Positions 47,116-57,334 of a DNA stretch of 64,000 bases are shown here, one piece after another. Numbering within the stretch: the first letter of the stretch is position 1; the number at the start of each line of letters is the position of its first letter. Below the pieces are notes generated by a model. That model did not search any database. It had not been told where the DNA came from and saw only the letters and a list, made by a program, of their open reading frames with translations. This stretch comes from Marsupella aquatica (Eukaryota > Marchantiophyta), in the NCBI GenBank assembly GCA_973895155.1, contig OZ316892.1:5828001-5892000 (forward strand). The letters are read 5' to 3'. The translations under genes were made by a program, and so were the position numbers.

Positions 47116-50100
47116 GGTGATAGGGATTCTGGAAAGAACTTCCCTTGCGGTTCCAGAAATATTGGATTAATTAGGTGCAAGAAAATGTCTCTCATTTAGA
47201 AAACAAAGTAAAGCTTAAATCAATTCAAGCAAGAGTCGAGTAAGGTTTTGCTGTCTATCACCACTCCAACAAAAGTTTTGGCATCTAGCTTCAAGCCTTC
47301 AAAAGAACAACTCTTACATCACTGCGACAAATAATAAGGATAACTTATGATTGTCATCCTATCCTCTTATCTACTTCCATAATAGGCTCAAAAGAATCAA
47401 TCATAGAAGGACGCCGGACTACTTTTATTCACCTCCAAAAAAGAATTCAGAACATGTTCTAAGCATCCTTAGAGGTGTTAGAGGGTCCATCAATTTATTT
47501 TTTAGACGGTCAATCTCTAGGAACCAGAGTTGCAAATTCCTGACCCCTAACTAAAAAAGGGGACACAACCAATGTAACTACCTAAAGTGGTCACCCATCA
47601 TGGGAGATGAAGAACACATCACTCCATCCCTGCCTAAATGATTTCTAGCCTTTTAAAGCTAAAAATAGAGTTTATCACTTGACTTCTTTTAGGTGAAAGT
47701 CAAGTGTTCATCACAAAATAGGGTTCAAAGTAAACAGAGCTTTGCCCCACAAACTGATTTGTTACTCTTAAAGTTATGAGTCAAACTACTAGAAATTCAG
47801 TCAAAACATGGAAATTTGCTGGACGCCTTGCCTAATTTTAGTAAAGTCAAATTAAGCATGCAAATAGATAAGTTTTGGTCCAAGATATAAAGGGAAAATT
47901 TGCAAGCCACTGAATTTCATGTATAGTTATCCTTAGAAGGCTTGCCCTTCAGTTAAATGCTGGCAAAAATCTCTTAACAAACCTTCACAATTTTTCTTCT
48001 GAATGGGCACACCATATATTAGGTCTAATTTACAAGCACAAAAAATTTGGCCAGGGGTAATTTGGATGAGATTGGAAGGGAATTTAGTGTCAACTTACAC
48101 TGATAGAGCCAAATGAATGTGTGATATTGATTGCATTCAACCCATCGCTTCAAGTTTGATCAATGGATCAATAGCCAGGAAGTGGTCAAAGAAGTCAGAC
48201 ATGCAGCAGCTATTTGACTGGCTACACCTTGTCATAAATCCCTAGTATTCACAATGGAAAACCAAATGGGCGTACTCATAAGTCACAATGAATGGAATTG
48301 GAGAGCTTTGAACACGAACATGTAGAGGAGGTCCAAATATAGAAATGCATTCCTCAGTCAGTAATTTAGGAAGTCTATTCAAAAATTTAAAAGTCTATAT
48401 GTCAATAGACCATATGTCAGGATCAAACTCTAAAATCTGATATTAGACTTTATGTCCGACTTTATGTTCTCAATTAAACTATCTGGCTGAACAAGTGCAA
48501 GTATTAGGGTTTTCTCTAGTGCCACCACATTCTCTTGTCCTCTGGTCAACTCAGGTTCAATTGGTAGCCTCTATTGGTTCAAAAGATAGATAGTAGCAGC
48601 TCTTCTTGAGAATCTGAGTTTAGTGTTTGGTAACCTTAGTAACATTTAAATTGGAAAGTTGCCCAAGAGGATGTTCAAATAAATGTACTCTTGGTAAAAT
48701 CCATAGCAGAGAGCTACAGTAGATCAAGAATAATTAAGGCTCAGCTGAGTAACATAAGCTAAGATATCTAATGGAGCTATCAACAGGAATGATAGCACAA
48801 CTACTAGGTTTTGCATGCCAAGGTAAAATGGGAATAAGGACTTACAGTAACAACTCAAGTAACTCTAGATTTGTACACCTCTTGATCCATCTTCCAGCCA
48901 ATTTGTCTCTTTTGTTTTCCCTCATTTTCTTGAAACAATAAAAACAGAAGTCAAATCCTTGCTCTACGAGCAAATATCAGCTCCTCCTTGAGGCACTTCA
49001 TAAACCTCAGCTACAAGTGCAACATTCTATAATTCAGGTTGAGCTCGGATGGTGCATGTGCTGAAATTAATCAGGCAGCAACTCAATTCCCAAATAAATC
49101 TTCAAAACTGAAACACCCATCAGCAAAAATCCGAAGGCAGGTGTAGTAGTTGGCTCAGTCCCATTTCTTCTAGATTGCTATGTAGCTGGAAGTAAGAATC
49201 CACATTGCTAGGAATCTTGACTCTAACCATATTCAAAACTGGAAGAAAAGGGACAACATAGCTATACTATATTTGGCAGAAAATGTTTCAGTTCAACAAG
49301 TCAGACTCACTCTGTTTTTCAACAATGTTTCCCAAATAACATTCAACCTTGATCCACTGCTTCTCAAGATCCTTCTCCAACAGAAATTCATTACAGACGG
49401 AGCTTCCATCACCAAGCTACAAACAATTATAGCAATGCCATCCTCTTGAAATGTAGTTTTTCCAAGAAACCCCTGCAAAAACAATGAGCCATCACCACAG
49501 CACTTGGGGTAAAGTTTGGCAAAAGTGGGCCATCCCCGGGGCCATCATGTTGATGTCTTGACTTCTTTTGCCTCAAAGTTATCACATCATCAAGGAGCTC
49601 TTTGGCATAAGTCAAGCAATCTCTATCCCAAAATGTCTTGATTTCTATAAAATACTTGGGTTCATTTTTATCGTTAGTTGGGTCCATGGTCAGCTGTTCA
49701 TATATAATGAAGGAGGCAAGGAAAGAATCACCTTTAGGTTTTGGGGTGAACTTTGGGGTTCAGGCAGGTTCTCTAGGGTGCAAACTTTGCATATGAAATA
49801 GCTATGGAGTATTGAGCATGCACATTTTTGGTGAGTATCTCAATTCAATTCTATGATTCCAATTGTTTGTAAGTCTAGGTTAAGTGATCATTCTTAGAAC
49901 TATTGTCTCACAATTGACTTCTAGTTCTGAATTGCATAGACATGTTAGTCGCCACCTATCAAGTTCAATGCTTAAGTGAAGGTTCTGTGTCTCCTTCAAT
50001 CCTCTAAACAATACCCTGAGTATGTGCCCCTTGTGGCACTTCTTCAATCAACATGTGAAAATAACCTGTTTTAGCTATGGAGATTTCCCTCATCATGTTT

Positions 50101-50660
50101 TTATTTTGACTTTTCTCCTCATCAAGCTAGGTGTTGCAAATGAGATGATCACACAACTAGTAAATGCAAATTATAACCATTTTTTACTAACCTGCCCACC
50201 CCGTCACAGTGACTGAAATTGGTAGCTTCTCCCCAGTCTATTTTATTTGTCTCCTACACCCCAATTTTTTATACGAGGTTAGTTAACCACAGGACCTAAC
50301 TCAATGTTAGCTGCCCTCATTGGTCTAATGCAACGTGGTGAGGCATGATTGGATCCCGGATTGGATTCTTTCCTGGTCCCAAAACCTAATTGGGCCCCTC
50401 CCTCCCAGGCCCTATGAGCACAATGTTGCCATGCCTGACTCTCCCCCAATCACACCTTGCATTACCCACCTTCCAACTATTCTTTCAAGCTCCCTCCCAG
50501 GGCCTAAAGACCCTCCCAGGCCCGGCGTCGACTGTTGCAGTCCACAAAGGACCACTTTGCATAGGCCAAACGACCTTGACCCCGTGCCGGTTAAATAAGG
50601 CATCACTAGTTATAGTGTGGTTGGCAACATCATCTTACTAATAAATTGCAATGGGAACCT
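47116..50660. other. Spacer with unrecognised ORFs
   Basis: No gene identified. The minus ORF 49427-49687 (86 codons) and the overlapping minus ORF 49293-49484 read protein-like in adjacent frames (for example LTYAKELLDDVITLRQKK, then FLGKTTFQEDGI), as if one decayed coding sequence were frameshifted, but I cannot name the family. 50335-50641 is a proline-rich double-frame ORF and probably chance. Confidence 0.4.
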
Positions 50661-50870
50661 AGAGTTGGGGTCTTGGCTTCTAGAGTGAGCCTCTAGACAG
50701 TGAATCTAGGGCCCCACCATGTGGATGGAAGAACTCTGGGGCCCCACCATGTGGCATGGATGGAGAGAACTATGTCATATGCTGCACATCAAACGATGGT
50801 ATATTATGCATGATTTTGGTAATGATTTTTGTTTATTTTTGAAGAATGGGCTTTCAGGCTCCACACATCA
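50661..50870. repeat. Dispersed repeat, copy 1 (mate at 62052-62215)
   Basis: TTGGGGTCT-G-CTTCTAGAGTGA-GCCTCTAG, then a GGGC-CCACCA-ATGTGGATGGA block, then ATGCATG-TGATTTT and a CATTCAGG-like word, occur in the same order and orientation at 62.05-62.2 kb. Within this copy GGCCCCACCATGTGG is itself doubled (about 50710 and 50740). Confidence 0.75.
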
Positions 50871-51105
50871 TTATACATCATGATTTTAAAACAAACAGCA
50901 TTGTGAAACCAAACCTGAAGTGTTGCAAAAGGAATTCCAATTGTAATAGCAGATAAGGGAATATCCCAGTGAAGTATGTCAAAAGGGCTTCCAATTGTAA
51001 TAACAAATAGGGAAATATCCAAACATTGATCAATGCGCAAGACATGGTGATAGAAATGTAGAATGTTGTTGCATCAATTAACCCAACAATTATGATATTA
51101 ACAAA

Positions 51106-51408
51106 CTAGTGGTGGCTACCATCGTCATGGCCGCCACCACCCTCAGCCTTGAGCTTGGCAGCCTCCTCCGCATGCTTGAGATGGCGGATCTCAGTGGGCC
51201 AGCCGACAGCATAGCCAATAAAGAACACGCCAATAAGCACATCATTGAGAGGCTTGATGGAGCCAGTCTGGATGTACCTCTGGTTGTAGTTGTACAAGAA
51301 ACTCCAGGTGTTCTTTGACACATTGTCTCTTGTCACAGTTGTCTTTACAAATGTGGGTACGTCCTTGAGCTTCATGCTCCCCAAGGATCTCAACCCAGAG
51401 AACGCCAT
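51106..51408 (-). CDS. Mitochondrial ATP synthase subunit f-like small protein
   Basis: Intronless frame of 100 aa, start 51408. A basic, amphipathic N-terminus precedes LYNYNQRYIQTGSIKPL, one hydrophobic segment (about 55-72, DVLIGVFFIGYAVGW) and EIRHLKHAEEAAKLK; it ends Gly/His-rich. A single membrane span preceded by a Y-x-x-x-G-S-I motif and followed by HLKHA is the pattern of F1Fo-ATP synthase subunit f and its plant counterparts, so a stator or peripheral role in the inner mitochondrial membrane is likely. No poly(A) tract or flanking direct repeats were seen, so I do not call it a processed copy, although its lack of introns in a repeat-rich setting keeps that open. Confidence 0.7.
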   Translation of the reverse strand: MAFSGLRSLGSMKLKDVPTFVKTTVTRDNVSKNTWSFLYNYNQRYIQTGSIKPLNDVLIGVFFIGYAVGWPTEIRHLKHAEEAAKLKAEGGGGHDDGSHH

Positions 51409-54369
51409 TTTTGATGGCTTTCCCGTTGCAATCGATCACTATCAGCCTAGGAATTGAATTTTCCTGCTTGCTCGATCGCTCCTTTTCCTCTCTTCACTTC
51501 AATCCAATTGTCATTCCCAATGGAAACTTTAGTCCCAACGGAAATTTTAACCTACAGCCTGCATGACACATGAAAAGCAACATTTAGAGGAATAGGAGGA
51601 TAGTAAGTAAGGGATCCTTATCTCACAATCTTTACTATGATTAACAATTACAGAATTGCTTGACTTTTGTTAGATTGGTCAGGCCTTTCACAATCATAGG
51701 CCTATGGGTCCACCAGATCTACGTCAAATACAATACGCAGAACTAAGTGAGATTGATAGGACACCCAAAATTGCATGGCAAAGCTAGGCATCATTCCATC
51801 CTTCACAAATTGATCTTGACAAAGGTAGAAAACTAAATGAATTTCAATTTATATCTATGTGTTACATGCTTTCAACATCAAGGGATCCATAGATTTAAAA
51901 CCTATCAATGTCTGAGGTCCTGCATTGGAGATCAAGCAAGGGAATGCTAGTATGTTGAGGGTTGCTATCATGCCATTGTGATATGGAAAGATCCAAGAAA
52001 CCTGAGAATTTAACTTATATGAAAATCAACTGGAACTCAGTTGATGAAGAATTTGATGAATATGGAAATCCTTTAGGACTATGCCCTAATATAGTCCTGG
52101 ATTCTATGCATTCTCCTGAAAATCATGTGATGAATGTGGAAGGTAATAGTACACAAGGATGCGTGTTTTTTCCAGCTTCTAATTCAGTGTTTTCTTAGGC
52201 CATGTGTGCAATGTGCCTGTAATTGTAGAGCTGGAATAGATCCCCATAGCCACACAAATTTTCAAAAGACTGATTGTACAATATAGAGTGTGATCTGTGG
52301 CAGGGTAGGGGCGAGCTGATCAAATCCCTACTAACAATGGACGGCGAACAGATAAAATTTAAAATGAAAAAGTAAAGTTGATCCAATACAACTCAGTTAC
52401 ATCAGCACAACCCTACATAAAATGAATGTTGCTTTATGCTGGTTTGTTTTGCAGTGCAGGGCTAGGTCTCCTATGTCTAGCACACATGTTCTGAAGCAAT
52501 TGCTTTATGAGATAACATCCTGCCCAACTTCACAATGTAGACTATTTCTAAGAAAGGGACTAAAATTGAAGATCAACTGCATTTTGGAAGACATAATTAT
52601 CGAGACAGTCACAATCTTCAGAACTTAACATGCCCTGATATTGTTGGTCATTCAGTGAGATTGGCAAAGACTGACAAGACGGATTCCTCACCAATGAGAA
52701 CTTGGCTGGAAATCCAAAGTTGAGAAAAGAAAATGGTCCCAAAATTTCACTTTTTTTGGACCTTTGATCGCTCCTACTAAATTGAAATATTGAATCACAA
52801 AAAAATTATACTATCTATAGCAAAGACAAATTGGATTTTCAAGGGACCACAATGGTTAGTTCAGTCTTAGGTCAATCACGGATTCATGGGGATACAAATT
52901 AGCCTTCTGCGACATTTACAACAGGAATTGACAAATCCTTACCCCGACATACACTAATTATGCACCCACTTTTTATTATGAATAATTACAGAATTTAAAG
53001 TTGCAAGACCTAGAGCTCAGGCGTTCAATATGGTTCAAGCCTCAACACAAATTCATTGTCATGACGTTCCTTGTGCAATCTACTCCAAAGCTTTTCAGTT
53101 TACTCTTGACTAAGCCTTTAACTTCCTTTGCTGTAAGTTGTGTGGATCTCTTGGAGTTTGGGTTCTTTGGGTTTCCCCTTGTTTTCTACATGAATCCCTC
53201 TTTGTGACTCTCTTATGCAGTTTACTCTTAATAAGCTTTGCCAGCTTTTTAGCTTACTGCTAAACAAGGTTTTAGTTTCTTTGCTGCTGTGTAGGTCCCT
53301 CAAGCTTTTTGGCTTTTTGGCTTTCTGAGGGTTTTCATATTTATAAGAAGTCCACTAAAACTCCACAGAAGCGGGAAGCAAGCAGCACAATAAACCGCAA
53401 GTCAAAAGGAACAATTCCCACAGGGAGTTACAGTAGATGGGGATCTTGTGTCTAGATTTGATACTTTTGGTCTTGGCAGTGTGTTATATAACTGTCAGAA
53501 ATGTCAACATAAGAGTTCTCAAATCAGTGCACTATGTTGCACAAACATCCAGTCATGACTATTGTCCATCTAAGAAATTTATATAGAGAACATTCTTGGT
53601 ACCTTTTTCTTAGTTTACACTGGCCACTCTTACTGGAGGATTAATAAAATCCTTAGAATTTACCTTGACCTACCACCTCTCCATCAGCTGATGCACCGTG
53701 GGCCTTAGCTCTACTTATTGTCAAAGAAAAGGGAGACATTAGCTTGGTGGGACCCAGCAGAACTAAAACCTGCTTGGTGAGGCATCCTATTGCTATACTT
53801 CTTTTCTGGTGAGGGAAGTGCTTGTAACCAGCAGTAAGTGAGTTAGAAGGAGAGGCCTGAACTGCGTAGTGAAGCCATCTCCCATCCCTCCAAAATCCAA
53901 AGTCTACCCTAACATCTGTTGTCTTGACCTCACGACTTTTTCCCACCTGAATTCTCTCATTTTATTTTTTAACTGTAATCACTGAATGTCAGGTTACAAT
54001 CTCTTATGGATTGCACAAACTGCCCTACTTTCCCTTCTTCTTATTTTCATGCTGCAATTTGGACTGTTGTGGAGGACCAGAATGGTGAAAACAGATTCTT
54101 TGTGGGGATGGGTGATAGAGGTTCTACTTGAGAGACTATGATTTTGATTACTGGAATGCATTGGAAGCAGCATTTTGGGAGAGTATGCAGTATGGTACCC
54201 TGCATCCTACAATAACCTCACTATTGATTGAGACCCACCAACAAAATATTGCGAAAGTTTTGTCTGACCAAGGTTGTTGTAATGGGGGACCAACCAAGCA
54301 AATTTCCCAAGAATTTGTACTGTTAAGCAAATTGTGATCACATAACTTAGGTAAGGAGGCCTGGTGATA
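51409..54369. other. Spacer with old repeats, no gene recognised
   Basis: Short ORFs only (51962-52198 plus, 53653-53946 minus), none with a family motif. One local duplication at 53090-53335 is listed separately. Confidence 0.45.
53090..53335. repeat. About 120-bp diverged tandem duplication
   Basis: CAGTTTACTCTT-A-TAAGC, a TTTGCTG-TGTGTAGG-type word and a TTTGG-TTTCTGAGGG-like end occur at 53096-53195 and again at 53219-53335. Confidence 0.65.
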
Positions 54370-56345
54370 TTAGTTTTGGGGGCAAGTCAATATTTTGAAC
54401 AAGTTTAGGAAATAATATAGTAAAAATTGAGTAATTATAATATTAATCATCACTCTTTTGAGCTCAGGTGGTTCCACTAGATCACCACTGTCTCCTTCGG
54501 GGAGCCAATGGGCTATTGCGCTCCAGACTGCATTGTCCACAATAATTTTCAAAATAGTATTGTTACAAACTGTATGTGTACTGTTGAGACTAGTTTGACA
54601 CTCATAACTTTGGACAGGGGGTTTAAGGGGCAGGATAATAATTTGATCAAGTTTTTGGAAATAATAAGAATATTAAGCTCGGATGGAGCTGGGGGTTTGA
54701 ATGTCCATTCTGCCCCAGGGGCTGTGTAAAGCCACCAGCCAATATACGCCGGCAAAAAGTGACCGATTGTTATTGGAAGGATGTCTCAAGTAATTTTATT
54801 TTTTGAGAAAAACGAGCACGCTTTATTCCAGGAAACCGAAGCCCCGCCTGAGAGAAGGAGGCTGGGGAGAGAAAAAAAAACACAAGTAAGGGGGCTGAAT
54901 GAGGGAGCACACCCATAGAAACGAGAAAGGTCCCAAACAACCAGGCTGCCTGAAGGAAGGGAGGCAGATGGAAGAGGAAGGAGGGACTTGGAGGAGCATA
55001 GGACAGCCACAAAGCAAAGCGGAGTAAAGGCAGACAACCGAGAGCAGCTAGAAACCCGAACTAGCCCGGAACCAAGCGGGAGAACAGCTGAACTCCATCC
55101 ACCCCAGGTTGCCAGAAATCACCCGCCGAACCACCAATGTTGAATGTGCCAGCAAGAAGTTCGATTCAAAGACACCATCGGATCATATGTACTGTCGGGA
55201 AACAGAGAATCGGGTCTCTTGGAACAATATGAATGGAGGGGAGAGAGCAGCACCAGAGAAGGGGGGACCTCGGAATCAGATAATGTCTCAAGTAATTTTG
55301 ACAGGCACCCTGACCAGTTGTAAACTTGGTTTCAGGGAAACTTTTGTTTAATCTCAAATTTTGCTGGCATGTTCTTTGCCAGGTTCTTTGGCCTGGAATC
55401 TATTACCTCAAAACATTTGAGATTTTTCTGAGATCAATATGCAAAAACGATCCAATGTTATACCATGGATGCTTCACTTTTGTGAGGAACACTCCGAGTA
55501 GTTCAGGCATGAGCAGTGAATTACCACTGTTGCAAAGGACACTTCAGTTTTTGCAAAGGATGGCCTGAGCAGTTTGGGCTTGAGGAGCAACTTATCATTG
55601 GGAGAACTAAATTAAAATCAACTACAATGGTCTGGAGCTTGTTTGCAGGTTACATTTCAGTCAAATCCGTAAAATAATGCTATTGGAGTTTATTATAGAT
55701 GTTATGCACCAGCCCATCCAAGCTTTGAAAATCCATTGGGGCTTTGGAAGAAATCCCTCAATTCATACAGGCTTTATTTTCAAAAAAATACTAAAAAATG
55801 AGTAGTAATAATCACCACTCCTTTTGAGAGGTGGTTCCATGAGGTCACCACCCTCTCCTTCAAGAAGCCAATGTTCTGTCACAATAATTGTCCAAATTGT
55901 ATTGTCATAAACTGTAGTATTTTAATGTATTGTGACCCCATACCCACTGCTTGTTGGGCATGGTTAAATTAGTTCAGGGGGCAGGTCAATAATTTGAACG
56001 AGTTTAGCAAATAACATAGTGACAAAAAAGTAATGACCACCACTCCTTCAGAGAGTTGGTCCCTTGAGGTCACCACCCTCTCCTTCGGGGAGCCTCAGAG
56101 AAAACCCCTCAATCCATAACAATAATCACCACACCTTTCAAGAGTGGTTCCATGAGGTCGCCACCCCCTCCTTTGGGGAGCCTCAGAGCAAACCCCTCAA
56201 TCCACCCAAGCATAATTTCGAAATTGAAATTGAAATGAAACAATATATAAAAAGCGAGTGGCAATATTCACCACTCCTTTCAAGAGGTGGTTCCATGAGT
56301 TCGCCACCCCCTCCTTCGGGGAGCCAATGGGAGCCAATGGGCTAT
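54370..56345. repeat. Double-hairpin repeat family, five copies
   Basis: Copies centre near 54466-54510, 55828-55870, 56050-56100, 56135-56190 and 56265-56330. The shared core is GGTGGTTCCATGAGGTC followed by ACCACCCTCTCCTTCGGGGAGCC with the join kept close. GGTGGT pairs with ACCACC across an 11-nt loop, and CTCC pairs with GGAG around TTCG, so an RNA copy would fold as two adjacent hairpins, the second with a UUCG-type loop. Flanks are also shared (GGGGGCA-GTCAATA-TTTGAAC-AGTTTAG before; GAGCCAATGGGCTAT or GAGCCTCAGAG after). The copies keep hairpin pairing despite base changes elsewhere. Function unknown; a SINE or structured transposon end is possible. Confidence 0.8.
54781..55299 (-). mobile_element. 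5'-truncated non-LTR element with 17-bp target-site duplication
   Basis: The 17-mer ATGTCTCAAGTAATTTT occurs exactly at 54781-54797 and 55283-55299, flanking a 485-bp insert with different base composition (GC-richer, purine-rich on plus). On the minus strand the insert starts without a proper 5' end, has broken protein-like frames (55012-54770; 55357-55166 overlaps the 5' boundary) and ends CTCAAAAAAT next to the duplication. Long exact direct repeats and a 3' A-rich end are the signature of LINE-type target-primed insertion. The exact duplication says the insertion is relatively young. It sits between copies of the hairpin repeat. Confidence 0.75.
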
Positions 56346-56595
56346 CATTCTGCTCTAGACCGTGAAAACACACTGGACCACTCAAGAAACCCTAGACCAT
56401 CCGGAGGCTTACCTCTCGTTGTGCTCTCTCTTCTCCTGCTCGATCTCTTGGAGCGCTCCTTGGATTCGTCAATTGGTTCGCAACGACACTTGTAGGTAGG
56501 AAGCATTTTTGTTAAAAGCTTCGCGCAGCAATCTTCCTAGCTGTATCAATCAACACTACGTTTTTTCAGTCGTTGTGTACTAGGTCGAAGAAATC

Positions 56596-56817
56596 TTAGG
56601 TGTGCTCACACTCTGTCTCGTTTTCGTTCGTTGCTACATTTGATTTAAGCTCTTCGTCGAAGCTCTGCGCAGAAATGTTAGCTTTAGAACCACTCTGCTT
56701 TGCACGGGCTTTTCGAGCGTGCAGTGAGTTTTGAATTTGACTGGCTAATATTTCTGGAATGGTGGCTGGCTGGCTCCTGCAGTTCACGAGAACGGCTCTG
56801 CGGTAGTCGGGATTCAT
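56596..56817 (-). CDS. Small ORF of 73 codons, divergent from eIF2-beta
   Basis: ATG 56817 to stop 56596. The protein begins MNPDYRRAVLVNCRSQPATI and is basic in the middle (HARKARAKQSGSK) and acidic at the end. Composition is coding-like and unlike the neighbouring repeats. It lies head to head with eIF2-beta, about 520 bp away, so the two may share a promoter region. I recognise no family. It could be a complete small protein or the first exon of a larger one. Confidence 0.4.
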   Translation of the reverse strand: MNPDYRRAVLVNCRSQPATIPEILASQIQNSLHARKARAKQSGSKANISAQSFDEELKSNVATNENETECEHT

Positions 56818-56946
56818 GGTGTAACTAGCAACAAAAGAAAATTAAGAATCTCCCGTGTGATTTTTCCCCTGCGGACGGGCGGAGGGGCGTACGGGCGGAA
56901 CATTTTTGTTAGGGAGAGCCCTTACTTCACTCGGGACTCCTCCAGA

Positions 56947-56955
56947 TTAGGGTTT
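56947..56955. promoter_or_regulatory. Telobox upstream of eIF2-beta
   Basis: TTAGGGTTT (AAACCCTAA on the other strand) lies about 380 bp before the eIF2-beta start codon, next to a GC-rich patch at 56870-56905. Teloboxes are typical of plant translation-factor promoters; function is inferred from position. Confidence 0.5.
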
Positions 56956-57334
56956 GTGCAATGATTGTGAAATCCCCGTTCTTCGCTCTCTGTGATGTGT
57001 TTGCCGATCTTCTCACTCAGAAAGTGTTCGTCAAATTTCTCTTTGAAAATGTTGGTCAATCTTGACTTCTGTCGGATCAGGTCCTCGTTTTTCGACAGTT
57101 GTGGTTATGGTTTGCTTCGCTCCTCGCGTTCTCGGTACCTTCGTGCTATATCATCCAAACATGCTGGAATAATAGAGCGTGTTATGCTGTCCAATGCTCC
57201 TGTTGCCTTTTGCATGGTATTTGGTTTTGGTTATATTAGAATCTTCCCTAACTTTTCCTGTCGACCTGCAGATAGCCCATCAAAACTGGGACAAGTGAGG
57301 ACAGTACTCTTAGTCGGCTGATCCGTCTTGGGAT

